Shown: positions 1 to 11,425, numbered from the stretch's first letter. The stretch is 64,000 nt of DNA from Limnanthes douglasii subsp. nivea (GCA_036936605.1 JAUPFV010000004.1:181926807-181990806); one strand, 5' to 3'. Made by a program: numbers and translations. Notes: a model not told the origin generated them from the sequence alone.

Positions 1-353
1 GACGACGTCCGCGGTCGCACCGGTATATCCTATTATCGTCCTGTCGGATCGTTGGATAGTTGGAGGATTGGTTATCTTATTGTAGGTTGTCATGAATATG
101 ATATTGGCGGAACTGCCCGTGTCAATTAGAATCTTTCTTATGTCGTTTCTGGCTATCTCCACTCCGATTATCACGACGTCTTCATGCGGACCAGCAACTT
201 CCATCATGTCGTCATCCTCGAAGCAAATGATTGGTGATGGGTTCCGATAAAGGTGCGATGAGGCACCCGCCTCCAACTGTGTTGCTAGACTAACGATATG
301 CCTCTTCCTTGTGTAGTTTGATATTCCTGCCACTATATTTCCCCCAAAAATGG
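1..353 (-). pseudogene. Ty3/gypsy aspartic protease (element A), cut by window edge
   Basis: Minus-strand translation gives a pre-protease stretch with ITRY-like and HLYRNPSPIICFEDDD-like sequence, then ILIDTGSSANIIF. This is the DTG active-site motif of retroviral-type aspartic proteases with its usual SSAN flank. The active-site triad is intact here, unlike the DTY version at about 59,340 in the other Tat-type element. The reading frame runs off the left edge, so RT, RNase H and integrase cannot be judged. Confidence 0.7.
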
Positions 354-2264
354 TTAGTGACTCAAAAAATGAACATAAGTTACTGACCTTTCCTCGACCA
401 TGTTTACACTATTCCTGCCCAACTTCGGATCAAGATACTCTGTTGCCACATCAAAAGCATCTAGAAATTCTTTTTCGATCGCGTCGGAAATCATCATGAT
501 ATCATCTTGTCTTGGAGCGACTTCTTGTTTGGGCACCACTGCGGTGTTCTTTTTGACAAAATCAACCAATTTTCCGTTTTCTATCAAGTATTGAACCTCT
601 TTCTTCAAAGCTACACAATCATTATGTGATGCCCAATGTCGTCATAGAAATGGCAGTATTTGTTCTTTCGGTGTTCCTTCAGAGTCTGAAGAGGGAAGGG
701 TTTGCGGAAGTGCACGTTTGCCCGTGATTTTTTAAAGATTGTGGAGACACACTAGGTTAATTCATCATAGTGAGCTGGTCGGACCCATTCATTCGAGGCT
801 GGTCGTACATACTGTTGAACTGCTGGACCCGCCTAATGGTACTGTTGGTTTCCGAGCCACCCGTTGAGGGTTTGATTTGTTGCATGAACTGTTTGAGCCC
901 GCGGTCGGATAGTCGTAGTTGGTTAAGTAGCTTGAGGCCGGGCATTCACCGTTGTTGTACTTGCTCTGGCTAGGTTCAGATCCTGATAGAATTGAGACAT
1001 GGACTCTATCTCTGAGGCCCTAGTTTCTTCGACTAAAATTCTTTTTTCTATCTGATCTAATAGAGCTCCAAACGTCATTGCTTGCGTTTCTGCCGCATTA
1101 TCTTTCATCACCCCCGGAAGAAGACCCATCCGGAAGGCAGCCAACGCAACTTTGTCCTCACAGTACTCCATGTCCGTCTTGACTTGGATGAATCGCTTGG
1201 TGTACTCTTTCAAACTCTCTCCAAAATTTTGTCGACAATAAATGATGGTGTCTCCTTTAGCATGAAATTTCTTGCTCCCAAAAAAATGTTGTCGGAACAT
1301 GTTCCAGAACATATCAAAATTATTTATACACCCTTGAGGCAGTCGGTTGTACCATGTAGAGGCGGCGTTCTTGAACATCTGAGAGAAAGCTCTACACAAT
1401 AGCTTGTCGTCGTTATCATAGTTAATCATGAAGTTCTTGAACTGTTCGATATGGTTGTCACAGTCCTGGGTCCCATCAAACTTCTCTAACTTAGAAATAT
1501 CAAACCATTTAGGAAGGTGCCCATAAGAATTGCCGGAGAGAGAGAGTTGACGACCTCCAATTATGTTCGACCTTGTATGTGCTCCCCCCCGGACCATCAT
1601 TGGTGGCTGGGTACAATCTCTCTTCGGTTGGAGAAGTAAAATGGTTATTGACTCTATAATCTTGTTGATAGCTGTCGGACTGAGTTTGCCTCCGAGTACT
1701 GACATGGTCCTCGGAGTGCATTTTTATTTTACCGACATCATCTTTCCTCCTCGAATCACTCATTTTCCTGCTAGTCCGATGAGTATGCTTATGCTTCCTC
1801 GGATCTTTGTGCCTTCGATCCATCTTATACCTTGAGTCAGTCTCCGAAGAAGAATAATTATCGGAGCTCAACGAAGTGTATTCGCTTGACTCGGACGACT
1901 CATACTTTCTCTCGGATCTAGCACGTCTTTTAGAATGTCGATGGATTTTCCGGTGTCGACTCTCTTTGGGTACAACAGCATTTTATATGTGGTCCGCCTC
2001 AACATTTTCTTGTCGGAACTCAGATCTAACCCTTTTCGTGCTCGCCACCATAGCGTCTCTTTCAGCATTTAGTCTTTCGATGCCTTCCAACAACTCTTTC
2101 CGTCTGGCGACCAAAACTGATTCCTCTAAAAGTTCTTCTGCACGCCGATCCGGAGCATTACCCCCGTTTGTTACTTGCTCCTCCGTCAAATGATCTCCAG
2201 ACTCGATACCGACTAAGTCTTTGGTTGGATTAGCCTCGATCTCTCCACACATTTCTGTATCCAT
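354..2264 (-). pseudogene. Ty3/gypsy gag polyprotein, frameshifted (element A)
   Basis: Gag would form the virus-like particle of the retrotransposon. Reading starts at the ATG at 2,264 (MDTEMCGEIEANP). A charged, probably coiled-coil stretch follows, then a Ser/Arg/Lys/His-rich stretch (1,871-1,509). The conserved retrotransposon gag domain lies at about 1,560-1,020 (KLEKFDGTQDCDNHIEQFKN, then NAASTWYNRLPQG). A short tail leads into CVALKKEVQYLIENGKLVDF near 590, which sits just before the protease in Tat-type elements. The pieces fall in different frames (2,264-1,983; 2,068-1,868; 1,871-1,509; 1,705-923; 608-354), so the copy is broken by several indels. The gag domain resembles that of the element at 53,762-62,076, which puts both in one lineage. 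Confidence 0.75.
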
Positions 2265-2339
2265 AATTTTTTACTTTTAGTTTTCAAGGTTTTAGAAAAT
2301 TAATTATGGGTACCAAACGGTTCCCACAGACGCCGTCAC

Positions 2340-2697
2340 TGATGAGCTCAGATATTCTTTAGTGAGACTTAGGAACAAAGATGTTCGCGTGAAGGGGTTG
2401 AACTAGAGAATGTTTGTGTGATGTGACTGTGAACAGTGAATTACTAGAAATGGAAAAGACAAAAGGAATATGTGTTGTAATTATTAATCAATCATTGGCC
2501 CATTTTCCCAGAAGAGAATGTCCTTTATATAGGAAGAGAGGTAGAGGGTGAAATTACATGTTTACCATTACAAGAGTGGACTTCTTACCCGACTATTTTA
2601 CTATTTATAAACAAGTTCTAGTGGACTATCATTTAAGTCCCTCGCTTTTTATGCGTGCTTTACCTTAATCCTTAACTACTAAACATATGGACTTTCA
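2340..2697 (-). repeat. 5' LTR of element A
   Basis: About 358 bp lie between the gag leader and the junction with element B. On the minus strand it begins TGAAAGTCCATATG and ends GAGCTCATCA, giving TG...CA termini. A good TATA box (CTATATAAAGG on the minus strand) lies near 2,526-2,536. Just inside the lower end the minus strand reads GTGACGGCGTCTGTGGGAAC, the expected place for a tRNA primer-binding site; I did not identify the tRNA. The partner LTR is outside the window, so the ends are estimates. Confidence 0.55.
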
Positions 2698-2703
2698 CCT
2701 TAT

Positions 2704-3052
2704 TTGTGGGCTAAATTACATGCTAAGCACTTGTATTTTCCTCCCCTTATCAGACCTGATCAAGGAAAAAGAGTTAGAGCACATTTGAATATGATTCATT
2801 ATCAAATTCTTATGAAAAACATGTATAATTTGAAGGTAAAACGGAGGGATTTTAAAGTTGGTGATAAAGTTTTAAGAAATTTATTCCTCCATAAAAAAAA
2901 GACAAGTGCCTTGGAAAGATGGCCCCGATTTAGGAACGACCTTATATAGTTGTAAAAAGAATTAAATCGGGATCTTATCGTATTTGTGATGAGCAGGGGA
3001 CGATGCGTCAACATCCTTGGAATACAAATCATCTAATATTACATTTAGAGTA
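2704..3052 (+). pseudogene. C-terminal end of Ty3/gypsy pol (element B)
   Basis: The plus-strand ORF 2,704-2,949 contains DFKVGDKVLRNLFLHKK. After a frameshift or stop at about 2,948 the next frame gives VVKRIKSGSYRICDEQGT and HPWNTNHLILHLE. This is the typical tail of plant Ty3 integrases: a KVGDxVLRK stretch, then GPYxV...GSYRL...PWNxxHLK. Only the tail is present because element A lies immediately to the left. Confidence 0.75.
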
Positions 3053-3254
3053 ATTTTTTTCTCTTGAAACCTTTTTGAATAATTGACACAGTCTAACCTA
3101 CCCTGTTGGCCTATGGAGGTTTTAATGAGGTGCTATGTATATATTTGATGTTATAAATAAAAGTCTTTTTTGGCCAATGGTTGTTTAATTAAAATTATTA
3201 AAATCATTTTGGCAACTAGTCAAAGACTGGTCATCTTTGAAGTTGACCAAGAGT

Positions 3255-3425
3255 AATTATTCTGAAGTGTTGTATGTTTATTAAACACTTTTCGAAGAAA
3301 CAACCATATTCAAAGTGATACGTTCTTTAAATGCACTATATTATTCGAAGGTCCACGTTCTTTAAACGCACTATCATATTCGAAGTGCTACGTTCTTTAA
3401 ACGCACTATAATATTTTGAGGTAAA
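3255..3425 (+). repeat. Short tandem repeats between pol and antisense ORF (element B)
   Basis: About three and a half degenerate copies of a ~46-bp unit. Each contains a version of CGTTCTTTAAACGCACTATA followed by ATTCGAAG (clear copies begin near 3,320, 3,358 and 3,389). The block sits directly after the end of pol and before the antisense ORF. That is the same relative position as the repeat block at 57,730-58,030 in the other Tat-type element. Confidence 0.7.
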
Positions 3426-3437
3426 CATGTGTTGTTT

Positions 3438-6153
3438 TTATAAAATTATAAATATAAACATAATGAAAGCATGAGAGAAGCAAAATACTTTTGCATTAAT
3501 AATAATCCGATGGTATACAAATTGAGTCATCTTATAACAGCTGGATGACAAGTACAAACAAAAAAACAAAAAGATAAGTGAAGTTATTTGTCCTTGGAGT
3601 TTTCTTTGGAGGATCCCCTTTTTCAGATCCAGTTTCTTCTGATTCTTCTTCTTCGGATGAAGATCTAGGTACAGGATCAAAATATTTAATTGGACGATTT
3701 TCAATAGGAAATAACTCCTATAAGTTTGAAAGGTCAGCTTTTGGAAATGAGGCATGAATTTCACAAAGAAGGTTAACAATATTTTGCTCTTCGACATTTT
3801 GAATGGCCTCTAACATGTCCTTCCCATATTTCTTTTGAGCAGCAGCCACAACGAGTTTTTTCACTTCCTTGAACTCAGTATTAAGAGCATCCATGTTCTT
3901 TGTCAACTTTTTCTTTTCATCCCCACTCTTGTTTAGTGACTGTTGAAGAGTAAAGTATCTTTGTTTCTCCTCAAATAACTCTTGAGCATTTTTAGACTAT
4001 AGGTCTTCTATCTCATTTTTTTTTGAGAAATGTTAAGCTCTTCCGTCCCTTCCTTGTGCACAGAACTGAGATAATTTTTGAGATAAATGATTCCTCTGAG
4101 GAATTCTGATCTGGCAGATTGAAATCCGTGAAATTGGTTCTCCACGGTATCACTAAAGATTTCCGTCATTCTCTTTTCCGCTGCAGCAATTTTCTTTTGA
4201 AAAATTATTTCATTTTCCATATTCTCCAAGTGGCTTCAGGAAGATTCAACTTCTTGCCATAACTTTTTTGTAGCAGCGCCAAGGTTGGTAAATGGTTGGA
4301 GAGAAAATGTAACGTCTTCGGATGGCTCTTCAGAAGGTATGAATACTGGTCTAGTGTAGGGCATGAGAGCGGAAGTAGACGATCGCAAAGAGATCTCTGA
4401 TTCAGTTACCTTGGGAAGAACATGAGCAGATCTTTCACCATAGTGTTGTAGTTGGTCCTGAATCCCTTGGACATATGGATCTTCATCTCTGTCAAGCTCT
4501 TGTGATTGATCGATGTTGATGAAGATATCATGATCAAAGTGAACATCTCCTCAGTTATTATCTACTGCAATATCTCATTCATTGTCCCCTTGATCATTAA
4601 TTTCTCTAGTTTCTCTTTGTTGATCCTCAACCACAATGACTTCATCAGTTTCGGAAGGCATCACTTATTGTGGGGTCTGTTCAGTTTTCTTTTTTGCCCT
4701 CTTTTATGGTGGTATCTTGGATGTGCTCTTCTTTTTCTTCGACACAACAGTCTTTATTATTTTTGGAGAAGGCTCAATCTCCTCCCCCTATTCAATAGCG
4801 AGAAGGCCTTTTTCTATTGCTTTCCTCTTTGCTTTTGGTTACATCGTCGGAACCTCTAAAGGGTTAACACCAGATGTGCTAACTGTTTTTTTATTCTTTT
4901 TCCCTTTCTTTATTGGGGAAGATTTCTCTCTGACCTATTCCGAATTGGAAAAAGCACACTACAACATGTGCCACTCGTCTCTTCATAACCAGAATCGGGT
5001 TTGGAGGCTCCATCAGATATTCTGGGAAGTCAGTACCCAGTGTAATTCACCACAAGTGGTTGTTGATAAAATTAATGGGTAAGAAAGTTGAGTGGAACCC
5101 ATTGCCCCACTTTTTTTCCGCCCATGTTGCTAACTTGGCCAAAAATTCCTTAGCATTTTTTGGCGAATCTTATACTGCCTTGAAATTTCTAGGATAAAAT
5201 GAAAAATAAGCCCAAGAGTAAAACAACATAATTAAAAAGCAACAAAAAAGAGAAGCAACTTACTGCTACTCGTCCAGATGAGGTTGAGTCTTGATGGGTT
5301 CGTCTTAGATATTTCCTTTCCATTTTTCCATGCCCCTGAAACGAAGATACATTTTTTCTTCCAAAACTTGTCAACCTCGAGTAGGTCATCAACTATCTTG
5401 AGATCATCGTCGAGTGTGAGATAGTCGAAGGGCATGATATGACCCCTTGAAAGTTTAGTCAGGGCAATAAAATCTCAGATGGAAAGAGGAATTTGGGCAA
5501 GCCTGGAAGCCATGATAATTGACAGAAGGGTGAACCATTGGTTGGGGCTGGCTTGCATAGGACAGAGATCGATGAGCTCAACATATTCTACAATGATTGG
5601 TTCTAACAAAAACCGAAGACCCGAGTTGATAATCTCTGGGTACACCACCAGCTCATCTTTTATCAAATGGAGTATATTCTTCTTTTTGTAGTCGAAGTAC
5701 AATGTTAACTATCCATTGAATTTTTAAGGAGGCAGCCTGAGATTCTTGATAATAAATATATCGTATATTTTTTAGTGCCAATATATACTCTGGACTGAGT
5801 GGCCACAGGCTCTCACCTATTGAAGGAGCTAGTTCTTTGGAGAGTTCAACAAGAGTTTTGTTTTTCCTTCTCATAGGTGCTTTTGTCTTTGAAACACCGT
5901 TAACCATTTCACTATCAGTTATTTTCAAACCATCATCCTCTATATCACCTTCAATAACCGATTGGGTAGCTTCAGATTCAGCTTCCTCCTCTGGTGCCTC
6001 ATCTACAAGTTGAGGTGGGTTGGGATTCGAGATTGATTCTCTATTAGCAGTGCTTGAGGGATTTTGTTTAGATGTTGTAGTTGTCTCAAAAATTTCCCTC
6101 AGGTGAGGAGAATAAAATGTAGGATTTGAAGTATGATCAGCGTTGTCTCCCAT
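3438..6153 (-). pseudogene. Antisense ORF region of element B (gypsy-associated 'transposase-like' protein)
   Basis: The ORFs here run opposite to pol. The first, from 6,153, is a 166-aa piece with an acidic Ser/Thr/Pro-rich start (MGDNADHTSNPTF). It then shifts frame into a segment (5,702-5,475) with a hydrophobic 'FLLEPIIVEYVELIDLCPMQ' core followed by PNQWFTLLSIIMASRL. A similar core is found at 55,495-55,746. I take it to be the plant 'putative gypsy-type transposon/Transposase_28' type of domain, named from memory. Next come MPFDYLTLDDDLKIVDD and a Lys-rich WKKKCIF stretch (5,435-5,270). Lower down are coiled-coil-like pieces (4,229-4,008; 3,906-3,718). Multiple stops and frameshifts make it non-functional in this copy. 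Its function in intact elements is not known to me. Confidence 0.6.
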
Positions 6154-6865
6154 AGCGATGACGGTTTTTCTCTTAAGGTTTTGAAGAAGAACTTTTGAAT
6201 GAACTGGAGGGGTTTCCTTACGCAGTTGTCGAGGGGATTCAAAGATAAATAGAGAAGGAGTTTCTTCTGATATCCTTGAAATATATGTGGTTTCGGTTAC
6301 TTTACGGTTGATTCGGGGAGTTGAATTTGCAGAAGAGATTCAAGGTGATGATCTAGTTAGAGATGGTGAAATTCGAGGCATGCTTGGCGTTTGAATTTGT
6401 TACGATTGACTTTTCTTCTGGAAGAGATGAATTTGATAAGGCATGAGGAGTTCGGTTTTGATCAAAGTTACTGTAGTATATCGTCTCTGTGGAAAGTCGA
6501 CGAGTGTTGCTTATTAATCCAACATCTATGTATTTATATTCTCTTTCACTTATGCAGAAGTAGTCGTATGATTTAAAGTGGGGTTTCTTTTTGTCTGAGA
6601 TGATGAATTTTTTGGTTTTTTTTGCTCTTGGATTTTTAAGTTTTGGATGCTTTCTCATAAACAAAATTAAAGGACGGGAGGTGGATTTGGATTTTCCAGC
6701 GAAGGTAGCTTAGAGGTTGAAGATTCAGATGAAGGTGGCCAAGAAATTTCAGGAACAAGCAGACTCTCTCTCTAAAAATACATTGTAAAACAAAATTAGG
6801 CAAAAAGAGGTATTTATGGAAAGGATTAAGGGAGAGGGAAGTGGAAGAGGAAGAGGTGGAGAAGG
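6154..6865. other. Non-coding 3' region of element B with purine tract
   Basis: Between the start of the antisense ORF and the 3' LTR I see no convincing coding sequence. The minus-strand ORFs at 6,353-6,664 and 6,636-7,016 run into the LTR and have no recognisable motif. A long purine-rich run at 6,818-6,865 (GGGAGAGGGAAGTGGAAGAG and onward) ends exactly before a TG, as expected for a polypurine tract priming plus-strand synthesis. Confidence 0.5.
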
Positions 6866-7470
6866 TGATTGGGCAGAATCTCAAACAATTGCGTAAAATA
6901 GAGCTTGACACCTGCCACATGACATACCTAGTGGCAGACCTAGTTCCTAGGTCATCATCTTTCATTTGATTTGCATTTTGAACAACTATGATCGTTAAAA
7001 AAATAGGTGTTACCATATGGAGACATTCGAAGCGTCAACAAGAAGTTGTTTTAATTCGAGGACAATACTCACTGTCAAGAATTTGAGGGCTTTGACCTAA
7101 CACAATTCGAACCATGGTTAAAGAGGTTTTTTGTCCACTAATAATGATTTTCAATGACAATTAGTTCTCATTCATTGACTTTCATAAGAACTAAAGGGGT
7201 TACTGATAAGGAAATAGAATGTTGAGGGTCAAAATATAATAAATAAAAATTTGTATAACAAGTTATATAGTTGTGGGAGAAATTTAGGGCTTTCTATAAA
7301 GTTAAAGGACTAGTATGCAATTAGATCTTTTGCATAACAAATTTTGTTACGCATAAGTCTTGGTGCCTCTATATAAAGGCCAAGGTTAAACATAATAAAG
7401 GATTCTCATTTTTCTAGTTAAACTACTTGCAACTCTTTACTTTCTCTCTCTAAACTCGACTTCTTCCACA
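6866..7470 (+). repeat. 3' LTR of element B
   Basis: About 605 bp starting TGATTGGGC directly after the purine tract and ending CTTCCACA. A TATA box (CTCTATATAAAGGCC) at about 7,366-7,380 lies some 90 bp from the end, followed by a pyrimidine-rich R/U5-like stretch. Copia RT sequence (minus strand) begins at 7,471. The other LTR is not in the window, so the termini are inferred from TG/CA, the purine tract and the homology break. Confidence 0.55.
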
Positions 7471-7720
7471 CCAATGAGCATATGCAACAAATAGTTAATC
7501 TATTCTCTTTGCCTAAAACCTTGAATGACCAATCTTGCTTTATACATTTTAATGGTACTATCTACTTTCATTTTCCTCTTAAAAGTCCATATATTTCCCA
7601 ATGATTTGTAACCATGAGGTAAATCAGCCAATTTTATATGTATTATTATGCATGATAGAATCTATATCATCTTGGATAAATTCTTTCTAGAATGCAACAT
7701 CGATTGATGGCATAGCTCCA
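7471..7720 (-). pseudogene. Ty1/copia reverse transcriptase, N-terminal end (element C)
   Basis: Minus-strand peptides DDIDSIMHNNTYKI (about 7,665) and GHSRF..KRINYLLHM (about 7,500) correspond to the start of copia RT ('DEMDSIxxNxTW...LV..GFxQKEGIDYxxTFxPV'). Sequence stops at 7,471, where the LTR of element B begins. Confidence 0.6.
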
Positions 7721-7959
7721 CTAATAGTCTTTGAATCATCCTTAATAATAAAACAATATTGATGTTAACTGTAAATCTTAACTTTTGAACATTCAATTAA
7801 ATAAAGTTGATTTTTTGTATCCAAAATACTTAGCTTTTCTAGCTGTAGCGCTTCTATTTGGTTCAGAAGGATCAGGTACATAAATATTACCACTTGATCC
7901 ATCTTTAACTTGAACATAGTTCATATTGATTGAGCTCTGAATTATATCTCTAAGTCTTG

Positions 7960-8900
7960 GTATAAATGTAAATATTTCTTCGTAAATATTTCATTTGCTT
8001 GACTTTATTATTTTATTCTCTAACATATAGTCATTAGATTATAATACATATAACTTATATGCAACGAAATTTTCAACATACCAATGAAGTTAGAATTTAT
8101 ACATCTTTCACCCAAGTTTTTCCTTTTGGGTTTAGTGAGCCTTACAATTGCTCTACAACCCCATAATTTTAGATAACTCAACAATATTGGAAGCTTTGTA
8201 TACCAAATCTCATATGGGGTAATCTTATTCCTTTTAGTAGGAATTCTATTCAATAAATAACAAGCTGTTAATATAGCCCCACCTCAAAATCATTCACCCA
8301 AGTTTTTCCTTTTGGGTTTAGTGAGGCTTACAATTGCTCTACAACCTCATAATTTTAGATAAATCAACAATATTGGAAGCTTTGTATACCAAAGCTCATA
8401 TGGGGTAATCTTATTCCTTTTAGTAGGAAGATATTTAATAAATAACAACCCGTTAATATAGCCCCACCTCAAAATCCTTTGGTCAAACCCGAATAGAATA
8501 ACATGGAATTTACCATTCTTTTAAAGTCATATTCTTCCTTTCTACCACACTATTATGTTATGGTGTATAATGAGTCATGGTTTTATGTACTAAATATATT
8601 GGATCATAATATTTAACTCATATATCCGTACGTAGATATTTTAACAAAATCATTTTATGTAACTCTTCTTCTTCTTTATAGATTTTAAATTTACCAAGAG
8701 CTTCATTATTCACATTAAACAAATAAATATTACAATATCTATATGCATCTTCAATAAAAGTAATAACATACTTTTTATTTCCTAACAAAAAATAGTATAG
8801 AAATCACATAAATTACTGTGTACTAGTTCCAATATTTTGGAAACTCTGTTAACATTATTGAAAGGGTTTATGGTTATCTTAGTTAACATACAAGTCTTAC
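7960..8900 (-). pseudogene. Ty1/copia integrase, C-terminal half (element C)
   Basis: The minus-strand ORF 8,253-8,020 reads MNRIPTKRNKITPYEIWY and then LKLWGCRAIVRLTKPKR. This is the classic 'LNRxPxKxxxxTPYELW...YLKVWGC' stretch after the copia integrase core. Further down (about 7,880) are peptides of the linker between integrase and RT. The block at 8,106-8,292 is duplicated in tandem at 8,293-8,479. Confidence 0.7.
8106..8479. repeat. 187-bp tandem duplication inside copia integrase
   Basis: The block at 8,106-8,292 beginning TTCACCCAAGTTTTTCC is repeated at 8,293-8,479 with a handful of substitutions and a small indel around 8,250/8,437. The copies are adjacent, head to tail. This is a local segmental duplication of integrase DNA, not a functional feature. 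Confidence 0.9.
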
Positions 8901-9299
8901 ATTCTTATTATTTATATCAACTTGAGGTATAACACTCATTTTCGACATGTATTTTATCCTTTTATTCTACAAGTACTAGTAGAAGCCATGCAAACAAATT
9001 TATGTTGAAATTAAACATTAAAATTGAACATAAAACATATTATTATATATATATATCCAAAGCCTACAATACAACATGTTTTGACAAGATATACTTGTCT
9101 CTTTCATACACTTGTCTGAAACCACAATTGTTCCCGGGATTTAGAAGAATATTTCATCTAGTGTTGTTTAAACAATTATGATTTCAAACAAGTGTATAAA
9201 ATATCTTTACATACATGAATTGTTGCTCATGAATCAATCCACTCCACACATTATCATCATGTATATAAAATGGTTTAGATATTAGTAACACATAACTCT

Positions 9300-10290
9300 G
9301 ATAAAAAATATAACTTTGAACTAAAATCTCACATTGTTGCTTTCTTGGATTCTTGTAACTCACTTGGATCAGATTTGTTACTACTTGGAACAAAATTGTT
9401 CTTCCTTTTTTTAACAAAAAAATCCTTCCTAAACCGACCAGGTTTTCCACATTTCAAACATGCCAACTTTAGCTTCTTTTGGGAATATGTATTAGTATTT
9501 CTCTTAAACTTTATTTTATTTTAATTTCTGATGGTTACATTTTCTAAGAATCCACTTTTTCAACCATATTCATATTCAAGTTTCATGCTTAGTTATTTTT
9601 CTTAGGATTACAGATTTCTTCTTGATCATTTAATGACTCCTCAATCTTAAAATGACTCTCAAGTTAAACCAGATAAATCTCTTATTTTTATGTTTTAAAA
9701 TATGTTTAAAATCTTTCCATGATTGGTGTAATTTGTAAATAATACTAGACACCAAAATATATCATCCATTTTCATATCATGTTGAATAAAGTTACTTGTA
9801 GTTCTTTGCAATACATTATACTGTTTAATGACCGGCCTTTGATAAACCTTTTTGTAATTGATAAAAATACTAACCATAAACTTCTTACTAAAAACATATT
9901 TTCAAGTAAATCCCACAATGTTTTGTAGACTTGATATTCTCGTATACATCGAATAAAGAATCAGACATAATGTTTGAAATGTAGCCATGATATATGTAAT
10001 CATTGTTATTTCATTTGTAACGCCTCCTTGTTTGCTATATCGTTTCATTCTCATTTATCTCTGGCATGAAGTGCTCATAAGGTACACAACCTTCAGACTG
10101 GTCAACAGAAAATGCATCTTTTTTCTATATTCTAAAATCATGGCCCTTGAACTTGTCCAATTTACAAACTTGTTTGTCATATCCTTGGCAGATTCTCTAC
10201 TTTTCATTTCAATCTTCATATACATATATTTTAAATATTTTGTAGGGAATAAATATTTTATTTCGTGGTTAATCTCTAAAGTTTTGTAAA
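9300..10290 (-). pseudogene. Ty1/copia gag with broken zinc knuckle (element C)
   Basis: Translated peptides match the plant copia gag family (UBN2-type): MSDSLFDVYEN, KLHQSWKDFKHILKHK and ANHLRLEEE-like residues in successive frames. Near 9,465-9,430 the zinc knuckle reads CLKCGKPGRFRKDF. The histidine and last cysteine of the CX2CX4HX4C consensus are replaced (R and F). RNA binding by this copy would be lost even if the many stops were ignored. Confidence 0.65.
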
Positions 10291-10489
10291 AAAATAGTTT
10301 GAAAATATTTGCGTGGTTCTCTAAAATTTCAATCGGATAAAATCAAAGTTTTCTTTTTAAACCAGAGAATAAAAATTGTTGTGTCTTTATATTTTTTAAA
10401 CCATAGATATCAATACTTATTTTGACCAACCAAAAAGTGCGCACTTTACACTTTTCGACTTGTTCGATAAAATATTATGACTATATTGG

Positions 10490-11010
10490 TCGATTAGCAA
10501 TATAATTACACAAAAGTATCTAACATATTTAAGACAAAATCACTTGCTAACAATAAAAAGTTTAAGCCAAAAATAGCCAAAACACAAACACATATTATCA
10601 TTTTAATTGCGACAATAAAGTAAAATGAATTGCTAAAAAAGTCAGACCCTAAATAGTCCAAACAAAAAACAAAATTTTACCATCATTCACTTATAGAAAT
10701 AAGGAAAAATAACTTGCTAAAGAATAAAAATTAAATACAAAACATCTAAAATTCAAATATTTACTGTCATTCACTTGCGAAATAAGTCAAAACAACTTGA
10801 CAAAAAAAATTAAACCTCAAAACAACGAAAACACGATCACAAACACTTATATTCATTGACTTGCAAAAAAAATGACTTGCTAAAAAGGAAGAATATAAAC
10901 TTATAGCAAAAATACATACACAAAGCTTTATTTTAATTCACTTACAGAAATAGAAATAAGACAAAATGATTTGCTAATTAATTCAAACCTCAAAACAGTT
11001 AGAACACTAA
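10490..11010. repeat. Degenerate ~90-bp minisatellite, left part
   Basis: Five to six diverged copies of an A-rich unit. Each copy carries CTTGCTAAAAA, then AAATCAAACxCCAAAAxAGC, then AAAACACAAACACAAAxATTTAT, then CATTCACTTGCGAAAATAAG. The same unit reappears at 13,810-14,730. Between the parts lie about 0.4 kb of other AT-rich DNA and copia element D, so the array has been split by insertion. Confidence 0.7.
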
Positions 11011-11425
11011 TACGTTTTGAAGCGACTATTCAGATTGTGGATAAGGATAATATTCACAATTCCCATGGTTAGTATAATTATCAAGTTCATCATGTTGTGT
11101 ACTAAAGTCCCAAAATATGCCACAAATATGATTAGCACATTAAGTTTCACTTCTTCAATGTATTTAATTAAAACAACAAGACTATTTAGTTTTACTTCTT
11201 CAATGTATCAATTAATTAATTTTCCATATTTCGCATTCAAGTCAACTCTTTAACTACAATGGTGATATAAAATAAGGCAAATACAAATAAATCTGAGTAT
11301 TTTCTCATATCATTATATTCTAAGTGTTGTGAATGAGTCGAATAATGCATTGACAGCTTCACGTGCTTGGCGTTACAGATTTTTGTGTCATTGACGGTAA
11401 GCTATAATATAATGAATAGTTTTCT

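Larger units (their letters stand above)
1..2697 (-). mobile_element. Element A: Tat-like Ty3/gypsy retrotransposon, 5' part
   Basis: The minus strand reads, from high to low coordinate, 5' LTR (2,697-2,340), a short leader, gag (2,264 to about 360) and aspartic protease (about 350-1). The rest of pol and the 3' LTR lie beyond the left window edge. The long gag with a charged N-terminal extension and the CVALKKEVQYLIENGK-type motif before the protease are typical of the Tat lineage (Retand/Ogre relatives). On its upper side the sequence changes abruptly at about 2,698 into the C-terminus of another Ty3 polyprotein read on the plus strand. A has therefore probably inserted into element B. Confidence 0.75.
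2698..7470 (+). mobile_element. Element B: Tat-like Ty3/gypsy element, 3' half with antisense ORF
   Basis: Going up the plus strand there is the C-terminal end of pol (2,704-3,052), a short tandem-repeat block (about 3,255-3,425), a long region whose ORFs run on the opposite strand (6,153 down to about 3,440), a purine-rich tract (6,818-6,865) and a 3' LTR (6,866-7,470). A reverse-strand ORF between pol and 3' LTR is characteristic of Retand-like members of the Tat lineage. The 5' half is missing at this point because element A interrupts it at about 2,698. Its upper end abuts copia RT sequence at 7,471. Confidence 0.7.
7471..10300 (-). mobile_element. Element C: decayed Ty1/copia retrotransposon
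   Basis: The minus strand, read downwards, gives a Ty1/copia order. A gag with the 'NFKGHDF..KKMHF' opening (about 10,200) leads to MSDSLFDVYEN (about 9,975), KLHQSWKDFKHILKHK (about 9,700) and a zinc-knuckle remnant (about 9,465-9,430). Below these are integrase (about 8,900-8,000) and the start of reverse transcriptase (about 7,720-7,471). Stops and frameshifts occur throughout. RT is cut at 7,471 by the LTR of element B. No LTRs for this element were recognised inside the window. Confidence 0.7.

Noticed and set aside
2802..3032. Minus-strand ORF as a gene
   Set aside because: It is the reverse frame of the pol C-terminal tail at 2,704-3,052.
6353..7016. Minus-strand ORFs as genes near the 3' LTR of element B
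   Set aside because: They cross the polypurine tract and LTR boundary, and their composition is low-complexity.
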